Below are positions 7,728 through 18,578 of a stretch of 64,000 nt of DNA, one piece after another. Where the stretch lies: NCBI RefSeq assembly GCF_003315415.1, contig NZ_QNSB01000001.1, positions 513,024-577,023 of the forward strand, read 5' to 3'. Within the stretch, counting starts at the first letter, position 1. The number at the start of each line of letters is the position of its first letter. Position numbers and translations under genes: made by a program. This DNA comes from Brevibacterium sanguinis. GTDB lineage: Bacteria; Actinomycetota; Actinomycetes; Actinomycetales; Brevibacteriaceae. The notes beneath the pieces were generated by a model. That model saw only the letters and a list, made by a program, of their open reading frames with translations. It was not told where the DNA came from and ran no database searches.

Positions 7728-8147
7728 TCAACTCGTCGACCGCGCGGTCTGGGCCGTCGTCGAGTTGCTGACGAGCTCCCACACGTGCCCGTCCGGATCG
7801 GAGAAGTAGCCCATGTAAGAGCCCTCTTCGACGACCGGGGGATAGGAGGTGCCGCCCGCCCAGGCGGCTCGGCGCAGAATGTCGTTGATCTCGTCCCTGC
7901 TTCCGAATGCGCACGAGATGACCGTCGCACCGGGAATGGGCTGGCCCGCATGGAAGTTGCCCGAGTGGACGAGGTAGTTCGCGTACTCACTCGACTCGAT
8001 GAAGAAGAGGGAGAGGTTCGGCAGCTCGAACGCGACGATCCCCTCATCGATGCCGTCGGTCTCCAGCCCCAGACCGTCACGGTAGAAGGCGAGAGTGATC
8101 TCGGGATTGACCACCGGAAGCGACAGCACAGTCGTCAGAGGTTTCAT
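7728..8147 (-). CDS. VOC/glyoxalase-like protein
   Basis: A 139-residue single-domain protein of the vicinal oxygen chelate superfamily. It starts MKPLTTVLSLPVVNPEITLA, continues FYRDGLGLETDG and ends with the typical YFSDPDGHVWELV strand. The family includes glyoxalases, dioxygenases and resistance proteins, and the substrate here is unknown. The FSDPDGHVWEL form, with the terminal glutamate as potential metal ligand, resembles bleomycin-resistance/glyoxalase-like stand-alone proteins. Confidence 0.85.
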   Translation of the reverse strand: MKPLTTVLSLPVVNPEITLAFYRDGLGLETDGIDEGIVAFELPNLSLFFIESSEYANYLVHSGNFHAGQPIPGATVISCAFGSRDEINDILRRAAWAGGTSYPPVVEEGSYMGYFSDPDGHVWELVSNSTTAQTARSTS

Positions 8148-8266
8148 GGGGCCAGTCTATGAGGGCCACAGTGACGAGTTGGAGCCGCCGCAGTTGACAT
8201 GTGGACCGGGAGTTGGAAGACGACGCCGAGGCGATAGACTGCATGATTGAAATCCGTCCAATGTGA

Positions 8267-8295
8267 TTAGACACGACGCACAATCTGACTATACG
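8267..8295 (+). promoter_or_regulatory. Candidate pheST promoter
   Basis: TTAGAC (8267-8272), a 17-nt spacer and TATACG (8290-8295) form a reasonable sigma-70-type promoter. The predicted 5' UTR is about 50 nt to the pheS ATG at 8353. I see no T-box or attenuator structure in that short leader. Confidence 0.45.
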
Positions 8296-8343
8296 GTAAC
8301 TGGTTCTCCCGAACGGACTGCTGCGCGTAACGACCCTCGATGA

Positions 8344-9396
<1,053 letters not shown>

Positions 9397-9397
9397 T

Positions 9398-12001
9398 ATG
9401 CGCGTCCCACTGAACTGGCTGGCCGACTACGTCGATCTCCCCGCCGACACGGATCCCCATGCCCTGGCCGCGGAGTTCGCCGCGATCGGTCTCGAGGAAG
9501 AGGACTTCTACGGCCCCGAGGTGACCGGCCCCCTCGTCGTCGGTCGCGTGCTCGAGATCGAGAAGGAAGAGCACTCGAACGGCAAGACGATCAGCTGGTG
9601 CCGCCTCGACGTCGGCCCCGAGCACAACGAGGCCGCCGACGACCCGAAGGACCCGCAGCCCGGCGAGCAGCGTCCGAGCCGCGGCATCGTCTGCGGTGCC
9701 CACAACTTCGTCGCCGGCGACCTCGTCGTCGTCTGCCTGCCCGGCGCCGTCCTGCCCGGCGACTTCCGGATCGCGGCCCGCAAGACCTACGGCCACACCT
9801 CCGACGGCATGATCTGCTCGGCCCGCGAGCTCGGCCTCGGCGAGGATCATGACGGCATCATCGTCCTCACCGACCTCGGGCTCACCGGGGAACCGGGCGA
9901 CGATGCGATCGCGCTGCTCGGCCTCGACCAGGTCACCCTCGACGTCAACGTCACCCCGGACCGCGGCTACCAGCTGTCGATGCGCGGCATCGCCCGCGAG
10001 TACGCCCAGATGAAGGGCCAGGACTTCACCGACTTCGGCAGCACTGACGTCGCCGAGGTGAACGCCCCCACCGCTGACGGCTACCCCGTCGTCATCGAGG
10101 ACGTAGGCCCCATCGACGGCGTCCCCGGATGCGATCAGTTCACAACGCTCCAGGTCACCGGGCTCGACCCGAGCCGACCGACCCCGTTCTGGATGCAGCG
10201 CCGGCTCCAGCAGGCCGGGATGCGGCCGATCAGCCTCATCGTCGACGTGACCAACTACGTCATGCTCGAACTCGGCCAGCCGCTGCACGCCTACGACCGT
10301 GCCCTGCTCGCGCACGAGATCGTCGTCCGCCGCGCCGAGGCGGGGGAGAAGTTCACGACCCTCGACGACATCGAGCGGACCCTGCACCCCGAGGATCTCC
10401 TCATCACCGACCGCGGCGTCACCGGCTCGAAGATCATCGGCCTGGCCGGAGTCATGGGCGGAGCCGCCGTCGAGGTCAACGGCCAGACCACCGAGGTCGT
10501 CATCGAGGCCGCGCACTTCGACCCGATCTCCATCGCCCGGACCTCGCGTCGACACAAGCTGTCCTCGGAGGCCTCGCGGCGCTTCGAACGCGGAGTCGAC
10601 CCGAAGCTCGGTCCCGTGGCCGCCCGCCGCTGCGCCGACCTCCTCGTCGAACTCGGCGGCGGGACGCTCAGCCCCGCGACCACGCGGTACGGCCAGGATC
10701 CGGAGCCGACCGTCATCGACCTCGCGGTCGCCCGGGTGGGCGACGTCGTCGGCGTCGACTACTCGGCCGACGAGGTGACGACCCTGCTGCGCGGCATCGG
10801 CGCCGAGGTGGAGGCGAAGACCGCCGACGCGACGACGGCAGGCACCACCGACGCGACCACCCTCACCGTCACCGTCCCCAGTTGGCGCTCAGACATCACC
10901 GCGGACATCGACCTCATCGAGGAAGTCGCCCGCACCGGCGGCTACCATCGCATTCCCTCGGTCCAGCCCCCGGCGCGGGCCGGGCGCGGCCTCACCGAGG
11001 CGCAGCGGACGCGGCGCCGGGTCTCCAACCTGCTCGCCTCCGACGGGTACACCGAGGTTCTCAGCTACCCGTTCACCTCGGTGAAGCGGGATGACGAGTT
11101 CCGCCTCGATGCCGACGACGAGCGCCGGAAGCACCTGCGCCTGGCCAACCCGATGTCCGAGGACCTGCCGCTCATGCGCACGACCCTCCTGTCGACCCTC
11201 GTCGACACGGTGGTCCGCAACCTCGGACGTGGGGCCAAGGACGTCGCACTCTTCGAGGTCGGGCTCGTGTCCACCTCGGCGGGACTGCCCACCCGCCCGG
11301 GACCGCGGCACCTGCCCGGCTACCACCCGAGCGAGGCCGAGCTCGCCGAGGTCTACGGCTCGGTGCCCAAGCAGCCGCTCCACTACGCGGGAGTCATCGC
11401 CGGCAACGTCGAGCTGCCCGGCGTCTGGGGCAAGGGCCGGCGCGCCGAGGCGACGGACGTCATCGACACGGTCCGCCGGATCGCTGCCGTCAACGGAGTC
11501 GACGTCACCGTCGTCGCCGATGACATCGCGCCCTGGCATCCGGGTCGGCTGGCGAAGTTCGTCCTCGCCGACGGTCAGTTGCTCGGCCACGCGGGTGAGC
11601 TCCACCCGAAGGTGTGCGAGAACCTCGGCCTCCCGGCGCGGACCGTCGCCTTCGAGATCGACGGCGATGCCCTGCTCGCGCAGACGGATCAGCGCAGCTG
11701 GGCCGGTGCGCTGTCGACCTACCCGGTGTCCCGCCAGGACGTCGCCCTCATCGTCGACGCCGACCTGCCCGCCGCGACCCTCGCCGCGACCCTCGAGGAA
11801 GGATCCGGGGAGGAGCTGGAGCTGCTCGAGACCTTCGACCTCTACACCGGCGACCAGCTGCCTGAGGGCAAGAAGTCGCTGGCGTTCCGGATGACCTTCC
11901 GCGCCGCCGATCGCACGCTCAAGGCCGATGAGGCCTCGGCGATGCGGGAGGCCGCGACGGCTCTGGCCGCCGAGCGCCACGGGGCCCAAGTCCGCAGCTA
12001 G
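9398..12001 (+). CDS. pheT: Phenylalanine-tRNA ligase beta subunit
   Basis: The 867-residue beta subunit. In order: start MRVPLNWLADYVDL, the tRNA-binding OB fold (about residues 40-155, VGRVLEIEKEEHSNGKTISW), the B3/B4 editing region with SLIVDVTNYVMLELGQPLHA, the B5 domain (SSEASRRFERGVDPKL follows the editing part), an inactive synthetase-like core, and a C-terminal FDX-ACB anticodon-binding domain (LSTYPVSRQDVALIVDADLP). Length and order are normal for actinobacteria. It is co-transcribed with pheS; a terminator hairpin follows at 12015. Confidence 0.97.
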   Translation: MRVPLNWLADYVDLPADTDPHALAAEFAAIGLEEEDFYGPEVTGPLVVGRVLEIEKEEHSNGKTISWCRLDVGPEHNEAADDPKDPQPGEQRPSRGIVCGAHNFVAGDLVVVCLPGAVLPGDFRIAARKTYGHTSDGMICSARELGLGEDHDGIIVLTDLGLTGEPGDDAIALLGLDQVTLDVNVTPDRGYQLSMRGIAREYAQMKGQDFTDFGSTDVAEVNAPTADGYPVVIEDVGPIDGVPGCDQFTTLQVTGLDPSRPTPFWMQRRLQQAGMRPISLIVDVTNYVMLELGQPLHAYDRALLAHEIVVRRAEAGEKFTTLDDIERTLHPEDLLITDRGVTGSKIIGLAGVMGGAAVEVNGQTTEVVIEAAHFDPISIARTSRRHKLSSEASRRFERGVDPKLGPVAARRCADLLVELGGGTLSPATTRYGQDPEPTVIDLAVARVGDVVGVDYSADEVTTLLRGIGAEVEAKTADATTAGTTDATTLTVTVPSWRSDITADIDLIEEVARTGGYHRIPSVQPPARAGRGLTEAQRTRRRVSNLLASDGYTEVLSYPFTSVKRDDEFRLDADDERRKHLRLANPMSEDLPLMRTTLLSTLVDTVVRNLGRGAKDVALFEVGLVSTSAGLPTRPGPRHLPGYHPSEAELAEVYGSVPKQPLHYAGVIAGNVELPGVWGKGRRAEATDVIDTVRRIAAVNGVDVTVVADDIAPWHPGRLAKFVLADGQLLGHAGELHPKVCENLGLPARTVAFEIDGDALLAQTDQRSWAGALSTYPVSRQDVALIVDADLPAATLAATLEEGSGEELELLETFDLYTGDQLPEGKKSLAFRMTFRAADRTLKADEASAMREAATALAAERHGAQVRS

Positions 12002-12014
12002 TCGTGACACAATT

Positions 12015-12050
12015 GGACCCGGTTCGCCGACACAACGGCGGGCCGGGTCC
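12015..12050 (+). terminator. Terminator after pheT
   Basis: GGACCCGG (12015-12022) pairs with CCGGGTCC (12043-12050). Inside, CGCCG (12025-12029) and CGGCG (12036-12040) extend the stem around a short loop. It lies 13 nt after the pheT stop. The short T-containing tail is weak, as usual in this GC range. Confidence 0.6.
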
Positions 12051-12079
12051 ATCGTCGTTCCCCGTGCCAAGGAGCCCCA

Positions 12080-12952
12080 GTGTCAGACGCCACCACCCCC
12101 GCCGCGCAGTCCCCGGACCACGTGAACGGTGAAGCGGTGCCCGCCGAGACGATCGCCGTCATCACCGGCGGTGCGCGCGGGATCGGCCGCCACCTCGCCG
12201 AGGCGTTCGCATGGGCCGGCTACCACGTGGCCCTGACGGCCACCTCGGCGCAGAAGGCCCAGGACGCGGCGGCCGAAGTCGCGATCGCGACCGGGGGAGC
12301 GGCCTCCGGGTTCGGGCTCGTCGTCGACGACGCGAACTCCGTCGCCCACTTCGTCGAGGAGATCCGCGCCCTCGAGTCCGCGACCTCCCGGCGCGCCCTC
12401 GTGCTCGTCAACAACGCCGGGCGCATCGAATCGACCGAGGGCCCGATCTGGGAGGCGGATCCGGCGAGCCTCGCCGCGGTCGTCAACGCCAATGTCCTCG
12501 GCGTCGCGCTCATGCTCAACGCCTTCGCCCCCGTCCTCATCGCCAACGCCGAGGCGACCGGCCGTCCTGCCCGCATCATCGATCTCAACTCCGGCTCAGG
12601 GGCGCAGGGCACCCCCGCCTACGCGGTGTACTCGGCGTCGAAGGCCGCCCTGTTCCGGCTCGCCGACTCCGTCGTCCGCTTCGGCCACGATCAAGGTCTG
12701 CGGATCTTCGAGATGGCGCCGGGTGTCGTCGAGACCGCGATGACGAAGTCGATGCCCGTCCACGACCACCGCGGCGCCGGCGACTGGACGACGCCGTCCC
12801 AGGTCACCGAGCTCGCACTCGCGCTCGCCTCGGGGGAGCTCGACGCGTTCACTGGCCGCTACGTGCGCGCCGGTGCCGACACCCCTGAATCCCTCCTCGC
12901 CGAGGCGGACGGCGGGCTCAGCGACACCGCCCGCCGGCTCGTCCTCGGCTGA
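12080..12952 (+). CDS. Short-chain dehydrogenase/reductase
   Basis: A 290-residue classical SDR: NAD(P)-binding TGGARGIG (TGxxxGxG) near residue 30, LVNNAG, the catalytic serine in DLNSGSG and the YxxxK motif in YAVYSASKAAL. The substrate is unknown. The start is GTG 12080 behind AAGGAG; the first 25 residues are a poorly conserved Ala/Pro-rich lead. It is followed after 23 nt by pabAB in the same direction, so the two are probably co-transcribed. That could hint at a pterin or folate link, but this is only context. Confidence 0.88.
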   Translation: MSDATTPAAQSPDHVNGEAVPAETIAVITGGARGIGRHLAEAFAWAGYHVALTATSAQKAQDAAAEVAIATGGAASGFGLVVDDANSVAHFVEEIRALESATSRRALVLVNNAGRIESTEGPIWEADPASLAAVVNANVLGVALMLNAFAPVLIANAEATGRPARIIDLNSGSGAQGTPAYAVYSASKAALFRLADSVVRFGHDQGLRIFEMAPGVVETAMTKSMPVHDHRGAGDWTTPSQVTELALALASGELDAFTGRYVRAGADTPESLLAEADGGLSDTARRLVLG

Positions 12953-12975
12953 GAGACCCATGACGGGGACCGGTC

Positions 12976-15174
12976 ATGGGTGACACACCGCTGCGGACGC
13001 TGCTCATCGACAACTACGATTCGTTCACGTTCAACCTCTTCCACTATCTCGCCGAGGTCAACGGCTGCGAACCCGTCATCGTGCCCAATGACTGGGCCGA
13101 GTGGGATCTTAAAGTGCTCGAGTCCTTCGACAACGTCGTCATCTCCCCGGGTCCCGGTGCGCCCGATCGAGGCGAGGATTTCGGGATCTGCGCGGAGGTG
13201 CTCGACCGGGCCGAGATCCCGGTGCTCGGCATCTGCCTCGGCCACCAGGGTCTGGCGATCAGCGGGGGAGGAGCCGTCGGTCATGCTCCCGCGCCCATGC
13301 ACGGGCGGGTCTCGGCAGTCGAGCACACCGGTGAGGATCTCTTCGGCGGCTTGCCCTCGCCGCTGAACGTCGTCCGCTATCACTCGCTCACCGTCACCGA
13401 GGTGCCCGCCGGTCTCGACGTCACCGCGCGGACCGTGGACGGTGTCGTCATGGGGCTGCGGCATCGGTCCCGGCCGCAGTGGGGTGTGCAGTTCCATCCC
13501 GAGTCGATCTCGACCGAGCATGGTCTCGAGCTGGTGCGGAACTTCGCGCGGTTGACGAGGGCGTGGCAGGTGGAGCGGGGAGTGACGCCGGTTCTCCGGC
13601 GCACCGAGCCACCGGACGCTCTCGAGGCCGATGAGCGGACTTCGGTCGTCCCTCAACGGGCAGCGGCCAAACGACACTTCGTCCTCCATGCGCGGCAGCT
13701 GGCGATGTCGCGTTCGAGCGAGGCGCTGTTCTCCGCACTCTTCGCCGGGGATTCGACCGCAGTCTGGCTCGATGGCAACCTGCCTGGGCACGCCTCTTCG
13801 CGGTTCTCGATCATGGGTGCCCCGACCGGTCCGCTCAGCCGCATCGTCCGGGCCGATGTCGCGACCGGCACCGTCACCGTGACGTCTGCCGCGGGGACGG
13901 AGACCATCACGTCCGGATTCTTCGACTGGCTCGACGCGGATCTCGCGTCGACCGAGCTCACCCTCGCCGAGGCGACCCCGAAGCTGCCGTTCGAGTTCCG
14001 CCTCGGATGGGTCGGGTACCTGGGCTACGAACTCAAGGCGGAGGTCGGGTCTCCTCTTCGTCATGTCTCCGACAGTCCGGATGCGCTGATGATGTTCCTC
14101 GACCGGGCCCTCGTCATCGATCACGAGACGGGGACCGTCCACCTCCTGGCGCTCGCCGGCGATGGGGTGAGCGAGGCCGATTGCCGGACGTGGTTCGACG
14201 AGGTGGGTGCGGTCATCGCTACCGGCGACGAGTCTTTGGCCGCGCAGTCACGCGTCCAGCCGATGGGGGATCGATTGCCCGCGGGCCAGGTGTCCTCGGA
14301 TCATTCGGCGCACGAACTCACCGTCCGGCATCCCCGCGCGGAGTATCTCGACCGGATCGAACGCGCCCAGCAGCTCATCACGGATGGGGAGACGTACGAG
14401 GTCTGCCTGACGACGATGCTCGAGACACCGTGGGCGTGTGATCCCCTGACGACGTACCGGCGGCTGCGCAGGGACAACCCCACCCCCTTCGGGGCCTTCC
14501 TCACGAGTCCCGAGGTCAGCGTGCTCAGCACCTCGCCCGAACGATTCCTGTCCGTGTCGGCTGGAGGGCATTGCGAATCGAAACCGATCAAGGGTACCCG
14601 TCCGCGCGGAGCCACCCAGGCCGAGGACGAAGCCCTCATCGGCGACATGGTGTCATCCGAGAAGGACCGGTCGGAGAACCTCATGATCGTCGACCTCGTC
14701 CGCCACGACCTCGGCCGTACGGCACAGCTGGGATCGGTGCAGGTGGACAAGCTCTTCGGGATCGAGAGTTATGCGACTGTCCATCAGTTGGTCTCGACTG
14801 TGAGCTCACAGCTCGATGTCCGGTCGACGCCGGTCGACTGCATTCGCGCTGCCTTCCCACCCGGATCGATGACTGGTGCGCCGAAGCTGAGGACGATGTC
14901 GATCATCGACGAGCTCGAGGACGGCCCTCGCGGCGCCTACAGCGGCGCGATCGGCTACTTTTCACTCAACGGCGCTGTCGACCTCAGCGTCCTCATCCGG
15001 ACCTCGGTGATCGCCGATGGCGCTCTTCGGTACGGGGTTGGGGGAGCGATCGTCGCGCTCTCGGATCCGGTCGAGGAGTACGTGGAGACGGTTGTCAAGG
15101 CGACACCTCTGTTGCGACTGCTCGGCGATGCCCGTTTTCCTGGGCACGTCGATCAAGCGGCGGTGCTCCCATGA
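12976..15174 (+). CDS. pabAB: Aminodeoxychorismate synthase, fused PabA-PabB
   Basis: A 732-residue fusion that makes 4-amino-4-deoxychorismate from chorismate and glutamine in folate synthesis. The class I glutamine amidotransferase domain fills about residues 8-195, with Cys87 in GICLGHQG, RYHSL and the histidine/glutamate pair in VQFHPESIS. The chorismate-binding domain follows, with PIKGTRPRGA at about 537; the lysine there marks PabB rather than TrpE, which has alanine. LIVDLVRHDLGR-type and FPPGSMTGAPK motifs complete the site. It overlaps pabC by 4 nt (ATGA). Confidence 0.94.
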   Translation: MGDTPLRTLLIDNYDSFTFNLFHYLAEVNGCEPVIVPNDWAEWDLKVLESFDNVVISPGPGAPDRGEDFGICAEVLDRAEIPVLGICLGHQGLAISGGGAVGHAPAPMHGRVSAVEHTGEDLFGGLPSPLNVVRYHSLTVTEVPAGLDVTARTVDGVVMGLRHRSRPQWGVQFHPESISTEHGLELVRNFARLTRAWQVERGVTPVLRRTEPPDALEADERTSVVPQRAAAKRHFVLHARQLAMSRSSEALFSALFAGDSTAVWLDGNLPGHASSRFSIMGAPTGPLSRIVRADVATGTVTVTSAAGTETITSGFFDWLDADLASTELTLAEATPKLPFEFRLGWVGYLGYELKAEVGSPLRHVSDSPDALMMFLDRALVIDHETGTVHLLALAGDGVSEADCRTWFDEVGAVIATGDESLAAQSRVQPMGDRLPAGQVSSDHSAHELTVRHPRAEYLDRIERAQQLITDGETYEVCLTTMLETPWACDPLTTYRRLRRDNPTPFGAFLTSPEVSVLSTSPERFLSVSAGGHCESKPIKGTRPRGATQAEDEALIGDMVSSEKDRSENLMIVDLVRHDLGRTAQLGSVQVDKLFGIESYATVHQLVSTVSSQLDVRSTPVDCIRAAFPPGSMTGAPKLRTMSIIDELEDGPRGAYSGAIGYFSLNGAVDLSVLIRTSVIADGALRYGVGGAIVALSDPVEEYVETVVKATPLLRLLGDARFPGHVDQAAVLP

Positions 15175-15968
15175 CGGCCTGGGTATGGAATGCCGCTGCT
15201 GCCGACTTCGAACCGACCGAGATCGAAGGGCCGCTGCTCGTCGCCGATTCCTGGCTGGTCGTCAACGGCAGGTCGCGCAGCCTCGACCCCCACCGCGAAC
15301 GGTTTACCCGCAGTGCCCGCGAGCTCGGCTTGCCCGTGCCGGAGACCGACGAATTCTGGACACAGCTCGTGTCCCTGGTGCCGTTCGAGGGGGAGTGGTT
15401 CCCGAGGATGGAGTTCGTCGCCCCCACTGGCAGCGGTGACATCCCCGCCTTCGTCTTCCGGGTCCGTCCTGCGCCGCCTCGCAAACGAGAAATGAAGCTG
15501 TGGATCCCGCCGTTTCCCGACCCTCGCAAGAGCCCAAGGATCAAGGGTCCGGACATCCCGCTCCTCAACGAGTTGCGCCAAGAGGCCGTGGAGCACGGTT
15601 GCGACGACGTCCTGCTCTATGACGTCGACGGCCATGTGCTTGAGACCGGGACCTCGAGTTTGCTGTGGTGGGAGGGCGACACGCTCTGTGTCCCGGACCC
15701 GAGCCTGCCGCTCCTTCCTGGAACGACGTCGGCGAGGATGCTCACCGCGGCGAGAACTCAAGGATTACAGATTGTCCACCGACGCATCCGGATTCCCGAA
15801 CTGTCGGCCACCGAAGTGTGGACGGTGAATGCGCTTCACGGTATTCGCATCGTCGTGCAGCTGAGCGATGATGCCTCTGCGACTCCCGCAAGCGCATCAC
15901 CTTCAAGGATTCGCACCTGGCGACTTCAGCTGGAGACTGAGCGGCGGGCGCAGACCCGGTCTCCGTGA
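15171..15968 (+). CDS. pabC: 4-amino-4-deoxychorismate lyase (class IV PLP enzyme)
   Basis: A 265-residue fold-type IV PLP enzyme, the size of PabC. Lys125 in RIKGPDIPLLN is the likely PLP lysine. GCDDVLLYDVDGHVLETGTS is the typical cofactor-phosphate region, and LPLLPGTTSARML fits the family. The lyase releases pyruvate to give p-aminobenzoate. ATG 15171 overlaps the pabAB stop (ATGA), so translation is coupled and the substrate assignment is well supported. A D-amino acid or branched-chain transaminase would be the alternative on fold alone. Confidence 0.92.
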   Translation: MTAWVWNAAAADFEPTEIEGPLLVADSWLVVNGRSRSLDPHRERFTRSARELGLPVPETDEFWTQLVSLVPFEGEWFPRMEFVAPTGSGDIPAFVFRVRPAPPRKREMKLWIPPFPDPRKSPRIKGPDIPLLNELRQEAVEHGCDDVLLYDVDGHVLETGTSSLLWWEGDTLCVPDPSLPLLPGTTSARMLTAARTQGLQIVHRRIRIPELSATEVWTVNALHGIRIVVQLSDDASATPASASPSRIRTWRLQLETERRAQTRSP

Positions 15969-16097
15969 CTCGGCCCGGTTGCTGTGCCATCGTTTGCACT
16001 GGTCATCAGCCCCGAACCGACGGTTGCTTCCGGCGGCATCTGGAATTGCCGAACTCACCGTCGTGTTGTAGTAGTGACATGTGCCAGGAGCTGGTGA

Positions 16098-16868
16098 TCA
16101 GGCAGTGTCACCGCACACGACTGCCGACTCACCTGGCTGAAGCGGAACAAGCACGTCGGACATCCCTGCAGCATCGAACGCGGCCACACCTGTTGCCAGG
16201 TCCTCACGGAAATGTTCCCACGAGTCATGGTGAACAAGAATCGCCTTCTTGACTTTCAGGGTTCGCGCGGCCTCGACGGCGTCAGCGGCACTGAGGGTGA
16301 GGTTCTGGCCGTCGAGGCTGTCGAAACCGGCGCGGCCCGCGAAGAGGATTGCGACGTCAATCGGTCCGGCGTAGCTGGGGACGGTGTGCACCACGTCCAG
16401 TTCCGAGTTGTCACCACTGATGTAGACGGTGGGGCCGCCTTCGCTGGTCAGGACGAATCCGATGACGGTTGACATCTCCCAGATCCCGTCCGGTCCGTGC
16501 TTCGCCGGAACAGCATGCACTGTCAGCGAGCTGCCACCTGAGAGGCGAACGGTGCTGGAATCTCCTGGCTGCATCGTATCGACGTCACGTCCCACGAGTT
16601 CGGCGACCACGGGCGTGGTGAATACCCGGTCCGCGCTCCGGAGCACCCCTCGCCCGGCACGATCCAGGTTGTCGTCATGCTCATGTGATGCAAGCACGAT
16701 ATCAACGTGGCCCAGTTCATCGAGGGGAACTTCTGGCCCCCGCGTCTTGACCATCTCGCCAACCTCGTTGGGATAGGTCCCAGGTGGATCGAACGTCGGG
16801 TCGATCACGATTCGCGCACCGGCATACTCAAGAATTGCCGTGGGGCCGCCGACCAGAGTCACTCGCAT
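16098..16868 (-). CDS. Metallo-beta-lactamase-fold hydrolase (UlaG-like)
   Basis: A 256-residue MBL-fold protein with the metal motif SHEHDDNLD (HxHxD followed by N instead of H), later HAVPAKHGPDG, GDNSEL and a C-terminal VHHDSW. The architecture resembles the UlaG/RomA-like branch. The asparagine in place of the usual last histidine of HxHxDH is seen in some members and may change metal binding. Substrate unknown. It is convergent with pabC, and its 5' side faces the 297-nt gap before the aminotransferase. Confidence 0.8.
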   Translation of the reverse strand: MRVTLVGGPTAILEYAGARIVIDPTFDPPGTYPNEVGEMVKTRGPEVPLDELGHVDIVLASHEHDDNLDRAGRGVLRSADRVFTTPVVAELVGRDVDTMQPGDSSTVRLSGGSSLTVHAVPAKHGPDGIWEMSTVIGFVLTSEGGPTVYISGDNSELDVVHTVPSYAGPIDVAILFAGRAGFDSLDGQNLTLSAADAVEAARTLKVKKAILVHHDSWEHFREDLATGVAAFDAAGMSDVLVPLQPGESAVVCGDTA

Positions 16869-17120
16869 TTTCGTCTCCTTAGTTCGCTGTTTTCATCGCT
16901 GTTCTACTGTGAGTCAGGGCACGTGGGCTCCCGCAGTGTCGATGGGTGTGCCGGTCCTGGTCGCTCTGACGATGTCGTCTCCTGCTTGAGCTTAAGGAAA
17001 GACGGCCGGTAGGACGAGGGCCAATTCACGATCGGCCGATCATCAACACAGATGGATCAGCCACCATGCCTATCGCTCTTCGATATTCGCTCTTGGAGCC
17101 GCAGTGGACCAGTCGACGAA

Positions 17121-17160
17121 GCCGGACGGGTCAGCAGGCGGCGCTGCTGACCCGTCCGGC
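17121..17160 (-). terminator. Strong terminator after the class III aminotransferase
   Basis: GCCGGACGGGTCAGCAG (17121-17137) and CTGCTGACCCGTCCGGC (17144-17160) form a perfect 17-bp stem with a 6-nt loop. It begins 6 nt after the stop of the leftward aminotransferase gene and should end that transcript. The rest of the gap 16869-17165 shows no gene. Confidence 0.75.
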
Positions 17161-17165
17161 CTCTT

Positions 17166-18512
17166 TCAGTCCTCCATATCCGACACGATCGCCTGCAGCG
17201 TCGTGATGATCGATGTGATGTCATCATCGGTCATCGGCACCGACAGCGAGAGTTCGCCGCGGTGGACGGGGAAGAAGCCTCGATTGGCCAGTTCCAGAGA
17301 CACCGTCTGTGTCTTCTCCGCATCGACATTGCGATTGTGATCCCGGTGATTGCGCAGAGGAGACTCACTGTCCTTCATGTACGCGTAGCCCAGATGGGAG
17401 AATCCGTAGCCGTGAATGCGGAACGCGCTGCCGCGCTCGCGAGACCAATCGTTGATCTCCTCCTTGATTCTCCGTGCGTGGGCGTTGAGCCTCGCGATCA
17501 CGGTCTCATCGATCGCTTTCATGCAGGCGATCCCGGCTGCGAGCGAGAGCTTGTGCCCATGGTGAGTGCCGGAGATGACGGCACGCCCGTCCTCGAGGAC
17601 CTTCATCACCTCGGCGGATCCGCCGACAGCGCCGAGCGGCATGCCGCCGCCGATGATCTTGCCCATCACGGTGAGGTCGGGAACGACTCCGAACTCCCCT
17701 TGCAGGCCGTGGTACCCGGCACGCAGAGAGATGGTCTCGTCGAAGATGAGGACGATGCCGAGTTCACGGGTGATCGCTCGCAGGCCGGTGACGAACTCTC
17801 TGTCCAACGCGACGAGTCCGCCGGCTCCGCTCTGCAGCTCCATGATGAGGCAGGCGATGTCCTCGTGCTTCTCCCGCAGGATCGTCTCGCAGGACGCGAG
17901 GTCGTTCTGGGGCAGCAGAACGACATTGCTCACCAGGTTCTCCGGGATGCCCCCGCTGTCCGGCGTCGCATTCGGAGCGTCATCCGGCCCATGGTCACCA
18001 TGCGGATCCATATGCGAGGTGATCATCAGGGTGTCACTGAAACCGTGGTATCCACCCTCGAACTTGGCGATCTTCTGTCGACCGCTGTAGGCACGAGCGA
18101 TGCGGACGGCACTCATGCAGGACTCGGTTGCCGAACAGGAGAAGCGGACCTTCTCGACCGATGGCACCCGGTCGATGAGGATGTCGGCGAGTTCTGCCTC
18201 GGCGCTCACCGGATTGCCGAACGAGACTCCGGACGGGATGGCCTCGAGCAGGGCATCACGAATGCCGGCGTGGTTGTGGCCGAACAGATTCACCGTGAAA
18301 TTGTTGTTTAGGTCGAGCATGCGGACGCCGTCGACCGTGTCGATATATGCCCCCTCGCCGCGTTCGACGAAGATCGCGTGCGGACCGAAATTGAACGAAG
18401 TGCGGCTGTATCCACCGGGAATCGATGACTTCCCCTCCTCGGTGATCCGGGCCGACTCAGCGAAGGTGCTGGTGAATCTCTCGAGTGCCGATTCGAGCGT
18501 GACTGCGGGCAT
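17166..18512 (-). CDS. Class III aminotransferase, glutamate-1-semialdehyde aminomutase-like
   Basis: A 448-residue PLP enzyme of fold type I: SCSATESCMSAVRIARAYSG (cofactor phosphate region), KFEGGYHGFSD, FDETISLRAGYHG, and Lys285 in MGKIIGGGMPLGAVGG as the PLP lysine. It resembles HemL in layout, but the catabolic context (directly downstream of an aldehyde dehydrogenase) speaks against a haem role. A plausible job is removing an amino group to leave an aldehyde for the dehydrogenase. The two genes are 66 nt apart and read leftward. Confidence 0.85.
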   Translation of the reverse strand: MPAVTLESALERFTSTFAESARITEEGKSSIPGGYSRTSFNFGPHAIFVERGEGAYIDTVDGVRMLDLNNNFTVNLFGHNHAGIRDALLEAIPSGVSFGNPVSAEAELADILIDRVPSVEKVRFSCSATESCMSAVRIARAYSGRQKIAKFEGGYHGFSDTLMITSHMDPHGDHGPDDAPNATPDSGGIPENLVSNVVLLPQNDLASCETILREKHEDIACLIMELQSGAGGLVALDREFVTGLRAITRELGIVLIFDETISLRAGYHGLQGEFGVVPDLTVMGKIIGGGMPLGAVGGSAEVMKVLEDGRAVISGTHHGHKLSLAAGIACMKAIDETVIARLNAHARRIKEEINDWSRERGSAFRIHGYGFSHLGYAYMKDSESPLRNHRDHNRNVDAEKTQTVSLELANRGFFPVHRGELSLSVPMTDDDITSIITTLQAIVSDMED

Positions 18513-18578
18513 GAGTGGTCAATCCTCTCAGTTGAAGTGTGGAATGTGGGGTGTTCTCGAACTACGGCGACGCTCGAG